Of a stretch of 64,000 nucleotides of DNA, positions 33,014 to 42,024 are shown one piece after another. Positions within the stretch are counted from its first letter, which is position 1. Every line of letters starts with the position of its first letter. The stretch is from an uncultured Bacteroidota bacterium (GTDB lineage: Bacteria; Bacteroidota; Bacteroidia; Flavobacteriales_F; PHOS-HE28), in the NCBI GenBank assembly GCA_902826215.1, contig CADEDY010000005.1, positions 105,397 through 169,396 on the forward strand, written 5' to 3'. The position numbers were made by a program, and so were the translations under genes. The notes under the pieces were generated by a model that was not told where the DNA came from, searched no databases, and saw only the letters and a program-made list of their open reading frames with translations.

Positions 33014-34543
33014 CTACTTCACCACTCGCAAACTGGTGCGTGCGCTTCCGTTGGTGAGGCGCAACACGTAGCTGCCGGGAGGAAGTGCGTTGGTTGCGAT
33101 GGTCAGGATTTCCACGCTGGTGCGGGTCTCGTCCAGGACCAGTTGACCCGAAACGTCGAACATTTCCACGCGGGTCATTCCGGTGCGACTGCTGGTGCGC
33201 ACGGTCAGTTGTTCTGCGAACGGGTTCGGGAACACGGCGAAGATGTCGCTGCTCTGTTCGGCCACACCGGTCACCGTGACGGTGGTGCATGCCGAGATCT
33301 CCTCGCAGTCGCCATCGGTGACGATCACCGCGTAGCTGCCGTTGGCGGTTGCCGTGTAGCTCTGCTCGTTGGCATCAACGATCGGCTCGTTGTTGTTTGC
33401 GCAGTCGATCCACTGGTAGTTCAGGCCCGCAGCAGCGGTCAAGGTCGCACCGCTGAGGGTCACGCTGGCGTCGATGGTGATCGGCGTTGGCTCCGCGAAC
33501 AGTGCGATGCCATCGCCGTTGTTGCAATCCACCGTCAATGTTCCGCTGATGGGTTCGTAGCAGGGCAGCGCGATGGTGTAGCTGATCTCGCCGTAGGGTA
33601 CGCCTTCGACCATGTCGCCGAATGGGTCGCTGGTCACCAGGCTGACGTTGTAATCCGCGCCGTCCGTCAAAGTCACGGTTGCACCGGTGATCACCAGTGG
33701 TGAACCGATGAAGAGGAACACGTTGTTGGTGGTGGCTTCCACAGGCTCAGCGAGTACAGCAACGCCGTCCCCGTTGTTGCAATCCACAGTCACGGTGCCG
33801 GTGATCGTTCCGTAGCAAGGCAGGGTAATGATGTAGCTGATCTCGCCGTAAGGCACGCCTTCGATCATGTCGCCGAAGGGGTCGCTGGTCACGATGCTGG
33901 CGAAGTAGTCCGCGCCGTCGGTGATCTCCACGGTCGCACCGGTGATGATGAAAGGTGAACCAACGAAGAAGAACAGGTTGTTGGTGGTGGCTTCCACTGG
34001 TTCAGCGAATACAGCAACGCCATCGCCGTTGTTGCAATCCACGATCACGGTGCCGGTGATCGTTCCGTAGCAGGGCAGGGTGATGATGTAGCTGATCTCG
34101 CCGTAGGGCACGCCTTCGATGTTGTCGCCATTGAATTCCGTGGAGGTGACGAAGCTATCGAAGTAGTTCATGCCATCCGTGAGTTCCACCGTCGCGCCGG
34201 GTATCGCCAAGGGCGAACCGATGAAGAAGAAGACCGTGTTGGTGGTCCGTGCTTCCAACGCGATGGAACTGGAGTTGTTGGCGCCAGCGATGGTGATGGA
34301 ATTCAACCCATCGGTGTAACACGCTTTCATGACCATGTAGTCGTACGTGTTATCCGCAAGGCCTGTGAACACGACCTCGCCGAACGCGTCCGTGCTTTGG
34401 AAGTTACCGTCCAGCAATACGTCTGCTCCCACCAGTGGCAGTCCAGTGCCAAGATCGGTTACGGTGATGGTCGCGTCGAATTGGGCGAAGGCCGATGCAG
34501 CAGCCAAGCCGATAGCCGCAAGGGTCAGGTAGACGTGTTTCAT
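33014..34543 (-). CDS. T9SS type A cargo protein with three near-identical 85-residue repeats
   Basis: The 509-residue protein has a signal peptide (HVYLTLAAIGLAAASAFAQ). It has a carboxypeptidase-regulatory-like first unit (TGLPLVGADVLLDGNF) and then three tandem units of 85-86 residues, each containing IGSP-ITGATV, EGVPYGEISY and VDCNNGDG. A beta domain with CANNNEP and a C-terminal sorting domain (VFPNPFAEQLTVR) end it. The ATG at 34543 was chosen; an earlier in-frame start would overlap the upstream gene. It lies 20 nt downstream of the delta-60 gene, so they are probably cotranscribed. The repeats suggest a surface stalk or filamentous protein. Confidence 0.85.
   Translation of the reverse strand: MKHVYLTLAAIGLAAASAFAQFDATITVTDLGTGLPLVGADVLLDGNFQSTDAFGEVVFTGLADNTYDYMVMKACYTDGLNSITIAGANNSSSIALEARTTNTVFFFIGSPLAIPGATVELTDGMNYFDSFVTSTEFNGDNIEGVPYGEISYIITLPCYGTITGTVIVDCNNGDGVAVFAEPVEATTNNLFFFVGSPFIITGATVEITDGADYFASIVTSDPFGDMIEGVPYGEISYIITLPCYGTITGTVTVDCNNGDGVAVLAEPVEATTNNVFLFIGSPLVITGATVTLTDGADYNVSLVTSDPFGDMVEGVPYGEISYTIALPCYEPISGTLTVDCNNGDGIALFAEPTPITIDASVTLSGATLTAAAGLNYQWIDCANNNEPIVDANEQSYTATANGSYAVIVTDGDCEEISACTTVTVTGVAEQSSDIFAVFPNPFAEQLTVRTSSRTGMTRVEMFDVSGQLVLDETRTSVEILTIATNALPPGSYVLRLTNGSARTSLRVVK
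33476..34243 (-). repeat. Tandem repeat array, three units of ~256 bp
   Basis: Three in-frame units encode 86, 85 and 85 residues. Units 1 and 2 share most of the block from EGVPYGEISY to VDCNNGDG exactly; unit 3 is more divergent. This is a within-gene expansion. Confidence 0.9.
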
Positions 34544-34563
34544 GGTGGGGAGTTTCATGGGGT

Positions 34564-36162
34564 TCACTCGTTGATCAAGATGCTTTCCGCGATCCGGGTG
34601 CCGCGCTGTTCGAAGGCCAGCTGGTAGGTGCCCGGTGCGATACCCGCTGGGAGTTGAAGGGTCAGGCTGTTGCCTTGACGATGGAGCTGCTGCGCGGTGT
34701 ACGAAGCGACCAACCGACCGTCGGCGCCAAGGAGCCGCAGCTTTGCATCGGGCCGGATGACAGCGTTCAACTGCACGGTCAACGTGGATCGGGTCGTAGC
34801 CGGGTTCGGGTAGACCATGGCCTCGAGTGGTGCGGCAAGTTCGCCCACGGCGCTCAGGACATCGTTCTCCAAGCGGGCGGTGAAGAAGTAGTTCTGATTG
34901 ATCATGGTGCGCGCTTGGCCACCGATAAGGATCTTGCCATCATCCTGCACCTCCATGGCGTAGATCATGGTGTAGTGGTCCAGGATCTGGTGTTGGAACA
35001 AGCCGTCGGTGCCGAAGGTGATGTCCCGTGTACCGTCCGGCAGGTATTTCCACACGGCGAGGTCGAATCCGTTGGGAGGGCCATCACCCGATGATCCTGC
35101 GATGATGATCCGGCCGTCGGCCATCAACGACACGTTCGATGCGAAGTCGAATGGGCCGAGATCCTCGATCACGTAACCGGTGCCATTGAAAGTCAGATCC
35201 AGTTCTCCATCAGGGGTGTACTTCGTGAGCAGCGCGCTGTAGTTGTAGTTGGGTCCTGTGCTCAACCCGGCCACCAGAATGGATCCATCCGAGGTCAGCG
35301 CGAGGTCCTCGCCTTCGTCGTCCACGTTGTTGTAGTTGTGCTTCACCACGCCCGCATCACCGAAACCGGTGTCCAAGCTGCCATCGGCCTCGAAGCGCAC
35401 CAGAAGCATCACATACCACAATTCCGTGTTGCCGAAATAGCCCGTGGCGACGATCTTGCCATCCGGCTGCACCACGATGCCTAGGAAGGAGTTGCTACCG
35501 ACGGTCATGACCGGGATCGTTGCCACGCCGTTGGTCCCGAAGCTGGTGTCGAGCACGCCTGAAGGGCTGAACCGTGCCACCACCGGACGTCGAACGTAGT
35601 TGATATCGAAGGAGGATCCGCACACGAGGATATTGCCTTGTGCATCGAGTGTCACATCGTAGGCGATGTCCTCGGCATTGTCCACCACCGCGCTCACGCT
35701 CTGTAGCACGTAGCCATTGGTCCCGAAAGTGTTGTCCAAGGTGCCGTCGGCGTTCAGCTGGATCAACAGCAGGCGGTAGGTCTGGTAATCGGTGGTGCCG
35801 CCGGCCATGATGATCTTGCCTTCGGCGGTCAGCACGGCGGAATAGATGTCCGCCTCGTTGTCCATTTCAAAGGTGAAGGACCCGTTGGTGCCGAATTCGG
35901 TATCGGGCGTGCCATCGGGCAAGTACCGGAACACCTGCCCACGTGAGGTGTAAGTCGCATCGAAGCTGTAGCCGATCACCAGGACCTTTCCATCGTCCTG
36001 CACAAGGATCTTCTGGGTGACGTCCAAGGTATTCACCGGGTCGATCACGTAGCCGGTGCCATTGAAGGTCGGGTCAAGCGACCCCGGTTGGGCCTCGAGA
36101 TCCGTTGGTGTCCACAGAAGTAGACAAGCACCTAGTAGTGCGGAGTAGAGTTCGTTTTTCAT
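34564..36162 (-). CDS. T9SS type A cargo protein with delta-60 repeats
   Basis: The 532-residue protein has a signal peptide (YSALLGACLLLWTPTDLEAQ). About eight delta-60 repeats follow, with the pattern LDPTFNGTGYV ... QDDGKVLVIG ... RYLPDGTPDTEFGTNG that builds a propeller-like fold in many bacterial surface proteins. The type A sorting domain is at the end (VYPNPATTRSTLTVQL). Its ATG overlaps the stop of a 59-codon ORF as ATGA, so its translation is probably coupled to it. The downstream repeat-containing T9SS gene is 20 nt away. Confidence 0.87.
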   Translation of the reverse strand: MKNELYSALLGACLLLWTPTDLEAQPGSLDPTFNGTGYVIDPVNTLDVTQKILVQDDGKVLVIGYSFDATYTSRGQVFRYLPDGTPDTEFGTNGSFTFEMDNEADIYSAVLTAEGKIIMAGGTTDYQTYRLLLIQLNADGTLDNTFGTNGYVLQSVSAVVDNAEDIAYDVTLDAQGNILVCGSSFDINYVRRPVVARFSPSGVLDTSFGTNGVATIPVMTVGSNSFLGIVVQPDGKIVATGYFGNTELWYVMLLVRFEADGSLDTGFGDAGVVKHNYNNVDDEGEDLALTSDGSILVAGLSTGPNYNYSALLTKYTPDGELDLTFNGTGYVIEDLGPFDFASNVSLMADGRIIIAGSSGDGPPNGFDLAVWKYLPDGTRDITFGTDGLFQHQILDHYTMIYAMEVQDDGKILIGGQARTMINQNYFFTARLENDVLSAVGELAAPLEAMVYPNPATTRSTLTVQLNAVIRPDAKLRLLGADGRLVASYTAQQLHRQGNSLTLQLPAGIAPGTYQLAFEQRGTRIAESILINE

Positions 36163-36338
36163 TCGGTTGGCTTTTTGGTTTCGGTATGGTCGGTGATCTC
36201 GGTATGCCTTGTTCTCATCTTCCCCAGATTCTCCAGCAGTTTCTGCCAGGCTTCGGACTCGTCCTTCATGCGCTGGCGCAGTTGTTCGAGACGTTCGATC
36301 TCGTCCGGCTCCAGGGCGTCCTTATCTGCGGTATTCAC
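36159..36338 (-). CDS. Small charged helical protein coupled to the delta-60 gene
   Basis: A 59-codon ORF starts at a GTG (36338) and its TGA overlaps the ATG of the delta-60 T9SS gene as ATGA. The product is highly charged and helical (LEPDEIERLEQLRQRMKDE, then SEAWQKLLENLGKM), with no signal peptide. The 4-nt overlap is the main evidence for translation; the same frame is open further upstream but without a better start. Family unknown; it may be a leader that couples translation or a small cytoplasmic protein. Confidence 0.5.
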   Translation of the reverse strand: MNTADKDALEPDEIERLEQLRQRMKDESEAWQKLLENLGKMRTRHTEITDHTETKKPTE

Positions 36339-36398
36339 GGCGTTCGGTGTTTCGACGGCGAAGGTGCAGTCGGAATTTGCATTCCCATCACGGACCCA

Positions 36399-36470
36399 CC
36401 TTACATCAACTGCACAAGCCCCGGAACGCCCCTTACATGGTCGCTACAATGCCGAAAATGGACCTTACAT
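36399..36470. repeat. Three CCTTACAT direct repeats at exact 32-bp spacing
   Basis: CCTTACAT occurs at 36399, 36431 and 36463, so the period is exactly 32 bp, about three helical turns. It lies upstream of the small ORF and T9SS genes transcribed to the left, where the strand reads ATGTAAGG. The flanks of the three copies differ. Confidence 0.7.
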
Positions 36471-36534
36471 TCCCCATACAGTATAGCGCAATGGCCTGAA
36501 GAACAGGAGGATGCAGAATGTTCCTTGAAAAGGG

Positions 36535-38265
36535 TCAAATGGACAGCAGAAGGTCGATCAGGTGCACATCCTCTCCCTCGATGTTGAGCTTCTTGCGCAG
36601 CCTCGACCGGGCTACGGTGATGCTGTTCACCGTCTGATGCGTTATCGCTGAGATGTCCTTGGTGGACATGTTGAGGCGAAGGAAGGCACAGAGCTTCCGC
36701 TCGTTCGGCGTGAGGGAAGGGTAGCGCTCCTGCAAGGTCTGGTAGAAAGTGGAATGCACCCGGGTGAAGTGCGCCTCGAACTCCGCCCAATTGTGTTCGT
36801 CCTGGCTCGCGTGCAGGTCGCGTACGATCTCTTGGATGATCTGCTGGTTCTCCTGCTTGAAGATCGACTTCGACTTCAAGAGCCGATCGGCGATGTGCGC
36901 GATGAGTTCGTTCTTCTTCAAGAGGAACAAGGCATTCGCCGTGAGCTCCCGATCCTTGAACTCCAAGCTCTCTTGCAGGGTGGCCTGCTGCGCTTCTAGC
37001 TTTTCGCTTTCCAAGCGCAGCTTCTCCTGTTCGAGTGCGCTGTTCCGCACCCGCGCTCGCATGACCTTGAACAGGAGGAAGGCCGTCAACAGCGTGAAGA
37101 ACAAAGCACCTGCCAACGCGAAGTTCCACGTCCGCTGTCGGGCGTTCTCGGCGTCCTTCCGCTGCGCTTCCAGTTCGAACACCTTTTTCTCCTTGTCCCG
37201 GCGGAAGGCATCCTCCAACCGGGCGATGGTCGTTCGGCTCTCTGCACTGTACAAACTATCGTTGAGCGTCTTGAATTCGCGCAGCGCACCCAAGGCGGCT
37301 TTGTAATTGCCCAGCGTGTCATAGAGCAAGGACAGCGACTCCAAGGTGATCACCATCGATTCGCGGCTGCCCATCGAGCGACCAAGGGCCAAGGCCTGCT
37401 CGAAATGTTCGCGAGCCGCTTGGAAGTTGCCGACCTTGGTCTGGTTCTTTCCGAGGTTGTTGAGCACCTGCGCTTGGCCGCGGATATCATCGGCTTCCTT
37501 CCGGGCTGCCAAGGACTTCAAGAAGAACTGGTTCGCCAGATCGTACTTGCCCATTTCCATGTGGCAGATCCCGATGTTGTTGTTCAACGTGCTCTCGTTG
37601 CGCGGCTCGTTCAGCGGCCGATTGATCGCAACGGCTTGTTCGAAGTAGGTCAATGCGGTGGCGAAATCCGATCGATGGATGTACACGCTGGCGATGTTAT
37701 TGAAGGCGCGCACTTTCCGACTGGCGATCTCCTTTTCCGGCAGTTCCATGCCGGACTCGTCCAGTATGTGCATGGCCTTGTTGTAACAGCTCAAACTCTG
37801 GTCGAGGTTCCGCAAGGAGAAATGCATCACACCGATCTTCATTTGAATGTCGATCCGTGCCAACACCAGCGAAGCCCCGTCGCCGTTCTTGCTCACGGCT
37901 TCGTCGATCAGGAGCTGTGCCCGCTGATACGCTCGCAAGGCTTCGGGAAAAGTTCCGAGGGATTGCTGGGCGTCGCCTTCCAGGATCAATAACTGGGCCT
38001 TCACTCCCGGATCAGCGAATTCCTCTAAACGCTTTTCGGCCTCCAACGCATGCCCCAGTGCAGAATCGGGGTGGTTCTGGAGCAACTCGGTCCCGAGTGC
38101 AAGGTGTTCTTCTGCGGATAGCGCGCTGTGCACCTTCTCGGTTCCCGCCGATTGCGCTGATAGGGAGAGCGAGCCGAGCAGCACAGCCGCACACAGGACC
38201 AACCCGAACGAAGCGTGCGCCTTTCGAGCAGTTCCTCGGGCCTTTCGATATCCTGCGTGCATCAC
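36535..38265 (-). CDS. TPR-transmembrane-HTH transcriptional regulator
   Basis: The 576-residue protein has a signal or anchor sequence (FGLVLCAAVLLGSLSLSAQ) and then about seven TPR units (residues ~50-330). A TM helix (WNFALAGALFFTLLTAFLLFKV) and a coiled coil (residues ~400-440) follow. A C-terminal LuxR-like HTH ends it (TPNERKLCAFLRLNMSTKDIS with TVNSITVARSRLRKKL). This is a Bacteroidota-type single-polypeptide sensor in which periplasmic TPRs are linked to a cytoplasmic DNA-binding domain. It is transcribed away from recX and toward the T9SS gene cluster, which it might regulate; that is a guess from position. Confidence 0.85.
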   Translation of the reverse strand: MMHAGYRKARGTARKAHASFGLVLCAAVLLGSLSLSAQSAGTEKVHSALSAEEHLALGTELLQNHPDSALGHALEAEKRLEEFADPGVKAQLLILEGDAQQSLGTFPEALRAYQRAQLLIDEAVSKNGDGASLVLARIDIQMKIGVMHFSLRNLDQSLSCYNKAMHILDESGMELPEKEIASRKVRAFNNIASVYIHRSDFATALTYFEQAVAINRPLNEPRNESTLNNNIGICHMEMGKYDLANQFFLKSLAARKEADDIRGQAQVLNNLGKNQTKVGNFQAAREHFEQALALGRSMGSRESMVITLESLSLLYDTLGNYKAALGALREFKTLNDSLYSAESRTTIARLEDAFRRDKEKKVFELEAQRKDAENARQRTWNFALAGALFFTLLTAFLLFKVMRARVRNSALEQEKLRLESEKLEAQQATLQESLEFKDRELTANALFLLKKNELIAHIADRLLKSKSIFKQENQQIIQEIVRDLHASQDEHNWAEFEAHFTRVHSTFYQTLQERYPSLTPNERKLCAFLRLNMSTKDISAITHQTVNSITVARSRLRKKLNIEGEDVHLIDLLLSI

Positions 38266-38381
38266 TTCCTGTCGTCCTGAACGGGTGAACCAAAACTACG
38301 CCTTGCACCACGAACGCTGCGGGGCGCTGGTCCAACAACTTTCGGGTGCTGCGAGGGGCGACGGATTACCATCTTCGCAGC

Positions 38382-38852
38382 ATGCCTTCGAGATCGGCCC
38401 CAACGGATCTGCTTCCCAAAGCCCGCAACTACTGCGCCCGTCAGGAGCGTGCCCAGCAGGAGGTGCGCGACAAGCTCTATGCCTGGGGTGGGCATCAGAA
38501 GGAAGTGGAGGCTACCATCAGCCAGCTGATCGGCGAGGGCTATCTGAACGAAGCCCGATTCGCTGAACACTTCGCCATCAGCAAGTTCCGGCAGAAGGGT
38601 TGGGGAAGACGAAAGATCGAAGCGGCACTGAAGCAGAAACAAGTGAGCGGGCCATGCATTGTGCTCGGCTTGAAGGGCATCGAGGACGATGAATACAAGG
38701 CCAATTTGTTGAAGTTGGTGGCCAAGCGCTGGGAGCGCGCGAAGGAGAGCGATGCGCGGATCAAGCGGCAGAAGGTGTTCCGGTACTTCTTGGGAAAGGG
38801 CTACGCGGCGGATCTGATCGAGCGGGCCTTGGCAGAGGTGATCGATGGTTGA
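38382..38852 (+). CDS. recX: Regulatory protein RecX
   Basis: The 156-residue protein is a full-length RecX made of three-helix repeats (LLPKARNYCARQERAQQEVRDKL, then LIGEGYLNEARFAEHFAISK, then the C-terminal unit YFLGKGYAADLIERAL). RecX inhibits RecA filaments. The ATG at 38382 is the start; the longer frame would add a polar 12-residue extension. It is divergent from the TPR-HTH gene and not linked to recA here. A truncated relative forms the N-terminal half of the chimera at 20964-21458. Confidence 0.92.
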   Translation: MPSRSAPTDLLPKARNYCARQERAQQEVRDKLYAWGGHQKEVEATISQLIGEGYLNEARFAEHFAISKFRQKGWGRRKIEAALKQKQVSGPCIVLGLKGIEDDEYKANLLKLVAKRWERAKESDARIKRQKVFRYFLGKGYAADLIERALAEVIDG

Positions 38853-38903
38853 CGTTGTTCGGTCAGTCGTTCGCTCATCCCTCGACCCCTCACCCGCAAC
38901 CCG

Positions 38904-38911
38904 TACTTTTG
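38904..38911 (+). promoter_or_regulatory. -7 element TACTTTTG for prfB
   Basis: TACTTTTG is a perfect match to TAnnTTTG, 40 nt upstream of the prfB ATG and within the spacer after recX. No -33 TTG lies at the expected distance. Confidence 0.5.
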
Positions 38912-38951
38912 CCGCCCCGCAGCCTACCCCAAGGCTAAGGCGACCGACGAC

Positions 38952-40049
38952 ATGATCACCATCGACAAGATCGACGACCTCAACGAGCGGCTGGAAGCCC
39001 TCAAAGGCTACTTGGACATCGAGGAGAAGCGAGGCCGCATCCTGGAAGAGGAGAAGTACACCCTCGACCCCGATTTCTGGAACGACCAGAAGAAGGCCCA
39101 AGTGGTCATGCACAAGATCCGGGAGCTGAAGCGTTGGGTGGGCCTATACGAAGGCGTGAAACGCGAGATCGACGATGTCGGCGTGGTGTTCGAATTCTTC
39201 AAGGCGAAGGAGGTGAGCGAGGAGGAATTGGAGGCGCAGTTCAAGAAGGCGTCGGATGCCTTGGAGGAACTGGAGTTCAAGAACATGCTCAGCGCCGAGG
39301 AGGATCCGCTCAGCGCCGTTGTACAGATCACCAGTGGTGCAGGCGGCACCGAGAGCAACGATTGGGCCCTGATGCTGCTGCGCATGTACCGCATGTGGGC
39401 CGAGAAGAACGGCTATAACGTGCGCGTGCTCGATTACCAGGACGGTGAAGCCGCCGGCATCAAACAAGCCACCATCGAGGTGGATGGCGAATTCGCTTTC
39501 GGCATGCTCAAAGGCGAGAACGGGGTACACCGCTTGGTGCGCATCAGCCCCTTCGATAGCCAAGCCCGGCGCCATACCAGCTTCGTCAGCGTTTACGTGT
39601 TCCCGCTGGTGGATGAGACCATCGATATCGACATCAACCCGGCCGATATCACGTGGGATACCTTCCGCAGCGGCGGTGCAGGTGGCCAGAACGTGAACAA
39701 GGTCGAGACCGGCGTGCGCCTGCGTCACGGACCCACAGGCATTGTGATCGAGAATACCGAAACGCGCAGCCAGCTCGACAACAAGACCAAGGCCTTGCAA
39801 TTGCTGAAGAGCCAGATGTACGAGGCTGAGTTGGAGCGACGTCGCAGCAAACGCAGCGAGATCGAGGCCGGCAAGAAGAAGATCGAATGGGGCAGTCAGA
39901 TCCGCAACTACGTGCTGCAACCCTACAAGCTGGTGAAGGACGTGCGCACCGAACACGAGACCAGCAGTGTGGACGATGTCCTGAACGGCTACATCGATGA
40001 ATTCCTGAAGGCTTACCTGATGCAACAGGGGCAGTCGCAAAAAGTGTAA
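38952..40049 (+). CDS. prfB: Peptide chain release factor 2
   Basis: The 365-residue protein carries the release-factor GGQ motif (SGGAGGQNVNKVETGVR) and the SPF tripeptide anticodon (VRISPFDSQ) that identifies RF2, which reads UGA and UAA. The length is that of a complete RF2. It is encoded in one frame with no programmed +1 frameshift: where E. coli has the UGA slippery site after LRGYL, this gene reads LKGYLDIEEK straight through. It lies 99 bp after recX and is followed by a palindromic spacer before fumC. Confidence 0.97.
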   Translation: MITIDKIDDLNERLEALKGYLDIEEKRGRILEEEKYTLDPDFWNDQKKAQVVMHKIRELKRWVGLYEGVKREIDDVGVVFEFFKAKEVSEEELEAQFKKASDALEELEFKNMLSAEEDPLSAVVQITSGAGGTESNDWALMLLRMYRMWAEKNGYNVRVLDYQDGEAAGIKQATIEVDGEFAFGMLKGENGVHRLVRISPFDSQARRHTSFVSVYVFPLVDETIDIDINPADITWDTFRSGGAGGQNVNKVETGVRLRHGPTGIVIENTETRSQLDNKTKALQLLKSQMYEAELERRRSKRSEIEAGKKKIEWGSQIRNYVLQPYKLVKDVRTEHETSSVDDVLNGYIDEFLKAYLMQQGQSQKV

Positions 40050-40061
40050 CAAGACTCAAGT

Positions 40062-40127
40062 CACAAGTCCCAAGTGGTCAAGGTGGGAGTGCGGCTTTCA
40101 AACAACCTTGACTACTTGGGGCTTGTA
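40062..40127. repeat. Imperfect inverted repeat between prfB and fumC
   Basis: Two 23-nt arms (40062-40084 and 40105-40127) match at 20 of 23 positions as an inverted repeat with a 20-nt loop. It lies 12 nt past the prfB stop. A short direct duplication (TTGTATCTTGAAA) just beyond it touches the fumC start. It may act as a terminator or a dispersed palindromic element. Confidence 0.7.
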
Positions 40128-40148
40128 TCTTGAAAATTGTATCTTGAA

Positions 40149-41543
40149 ATGGACTACCGCATTGAGAAGGACACCATGGGCGAGGTGAAGGTGCCCGCCG
40201 ACAAGTACTGGGGCGCGCAGACCGAACGCAGCCGCAACAACTTCAAGATCGGCCCGCCGGGCAGCATGCCGCGTGAGATCGTGCACGCCTTCGCCTTCCT
40301 GAAGAAGGCAGCGGCGCTCACCAACCTGGAACTCGGCAAGTTGCCGAAGGAGAAGAGCGACCTGATCGGCAAGGTGTGCGACGAGATCCTGACCGGTGCG
40401 CTGGACGATCAGTTCCCATTGGTCATCTGGCAGACTGGCAGCGGCACGCAAAGCAACATGAACGTGAACGAGGTGGTGGCCTACCGCGCGCACGTCCTCA
40501 GCGGCGGCAAGCTCACCGATGAGCAGAAGGTGCTCAACCCGAACGACGACGTGAACAAGAGCCAGAGCAGCAACGACACCTTCCCGACAGCGATGCACAT
40601 CGCGGCGTACAAGCTTACCGTGGAGGTGACCTTGCCGGGCGTGAAGAATTTGCGCGACACACTGGTGAAGAAGTCGAATGATTTCAAGGACATCGTGAAG
40701 ACCGGCCGCACGCACTTCATGGATGCCACACCGCTGACCCTAGGGCAGGAGTTCGGTGGATACGCCCAGCAATTGACCAACGGCATCCGTTGCGTGAACA
40801 ACGCGTTGGAAATGGTGAGCGAGCTTGCCCTCGGTGGCACCGCGGTCGGTACTGGCCTCAATGCACCCAAAGGCTACAGCGTGCTGGTGGCGAAGAAGAT
40901 AGCCGAGTTGACCGGTCTCCCGTTCGTGACGGCGCCCAACAAGTTCGAAGCACTCGCTGCACACGATGCCATGGTGGAGCTCAGCAGCGCCCTGCGCCGT
41001 TTGGCGGTGAGCCTGATGAAGATCGGCAACGACATCCGCATGCTCAGCAGCGGCCCTCGCAGCGGCATCGGCGAACTCATCATCCCGGACAACGAGCCGG
41101 GTTCCTCGATCATGCCCGGCAAGGTGAATCCCACGCAGCCCGAAGCGCTCACCATGGTCTGCGCCCAAGTGATGGGCAACGACGTGGCTGTTGGCATCGG
41201 TGGCAGCAACGGACACTTCGAGCTCAATGTCTTCAAGCCGCTCATCGCCGCGAACGTGCTGCAGAGCGCACGACTCATCGGCGAGGCCTGCGTCAGCTTC
41301 AACGACAATTGCGCGGTGGGCATCGAGCCGAACAAGCCCGTGTTGCAGCGCCACTTGGAGAATTCGTTGATGCTCGTCACCAGCCTCAACACGCACATCG
41401 GCTACTACAAGAGCGCCGAGATCGCGAAGAAGGCGCACAAGGAAGGCACCACGTTGAAGGAGGCAGCCCTGGCTCTCGGCTATGTGAGCGCTGCGGATTT
41501 CGATACCTGGGTGGATCCGAGCAAGATGGTGAGCGAAGGGTGA
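40149..41543 (+). CDS. fumC: Class II fumarate hydratase
   Basis: The 464-residue enzyme interconverts fumarate and malate in the TCA cycle. It has the superfamily signature [13 protein letters not shown], the [13 protein letters not shown] region and the [20 protein letters not shown] motif with the catalytic His. The C-terminal [15 protein letters not shown] is typical of FumC. The ATG at 40149 follows a short duplicated ATTGTATCTTGAAA; a TTG four codons earlier is the alternative. Confidence 0.96.
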   Translation: MDYRIEKDTMGEVKVPADKYWGAQTERSRNNFKIGPPGSMPREIVHAFAFLKKAAALTNLELGKLPKEKSDLIGKVCDEILTGALDDQFPLVIWQTGSGTQSNMNVNEVVAYRAHVLSGGKLTDEQKVLNPNDDVNKSQSSNDTFPTAMHIAAYKLTVEVTLPGVKNLRDTLVKKSNDFKDIVKTGRTHFMDATPLTLGQEFGGYAQQLTNGIRCVNNALEMVSELALGGTAVGTGLNAPKGYSVLVAKKIAELTGLPFVTAPNKFEALAAHDAMVELSSALRRLAVSLMKIGNDIRMLSSGPRSGIGELIIPDNEPGSSIMPGKVNPTQPEALTMVCAQVMGNDVAVGIGGSNGHFELNVFKPLIAANVLQSARLIGEACVSFNDNCAVGIEPNKPVLQRHLENSLMLVTSLNTHIGYYKSAEIAKKAHKEGTTLKEAALALGYVSAADFDTWVDPSKMVSEG

Positions 41544-41554
41544 TCGGTCGGTCC

Positions 41555-41598
41555 GTGACCTTCCTCACATTCGGCGATCGGTCGGTTCGCTCTCTTTG
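41555..41598 (+). promoter_or_regulatory. Crp-type operator and -7 element upstream of DUF983-crp
   Basis: GTGA-N6-TCAC lies at 41555-41568 and TCTCTTTG (7 of 8 with TAnnTTTG) at 41591-41598. The distance from the first G of the operator to the last G of TTTG is 44 bp, the same as at 43950-43993, 44024-44067 and 47073-47116. The predicted start of transcription is 1 to 3 nt before the ATG at 41604. Confidence 0.7.
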
Positions 41599-41603
41599 CG
41601 GTC

Positions 41604-41993
41604 ATGGCGTGGAAGGATACAAAGTTCTACAGCATTGGCGCATTCAAATGCCCCGTGTGCCACGAGGCGGATTTCTTCCTGTCGCATCCATACGACCTCA
41701 CAAAGGCGGGTGACTTCCATGCGAATTGTCCGGTCTGTAGGACCAAGTTCGAGCGCGAACCCGGCTTCTTCTACGGTGCCATGTACGTGTCGTACGCCAT
41801 CGGTGTGGCCTTGTTCGTTTCGGTCTGGGTCGCGTTGGCGGTACTGACACCTGATCTCAGCGTGCTCGGTCAGGCCAGCATTGTGGTCGGCGTACTTCTT
41901 CTGGGGAGTCCCTATTACTACGCACTCAGCAAGATCATCTGGGCCAATTTCTTCTTCCACTACGACCCAAGCGCCCGACAGAAGGTTTCTTGA
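41604..41993 (+). CDS. DUF983 family membrane protein
   Basis: The 129-residue protein has an N-terminal zinc-ribbon-like half (CPVCHEADFF ... CPVCRTKFE) and EPGFFYGAMYVSYAIG leading into two TM helices, the exact layout of DUF983. Many Bacteroidota have it; the function is unknown. It lies under the first of the four Crp-type operators and is 31 nt upstream of the crp-family gene, so the two are probably one autoregulated operon. Confidence 0.9.
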   Translation: MAWKDTKFYSIGAFKCPVCHEADFFLSHPYDLTKAGDFHANCPVCRTKFEREPGFFYGAMYVSYAIGVALFVSVWVALAVLTPDLSVLGQASIVVGVLLLGSPYYYALSKIIWANFFFHYDPSARQKVS

Positions 41994-42024
41994 CAACCGT
42001 TGACTGTGTGTCGGAATCCGTGCG

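Noticed and set aside
36399..36470. Three evenly spaced repeats as a CRISPR array
   Set aside because: The repeats are only 8 bp, there are three, the period of 32 bp is too short, and no cas genes are nearby.
39010..39050. Programmed frameshift in prfB
   Set aside because: The frame is continuous and lacks the UGA slippery sequence.
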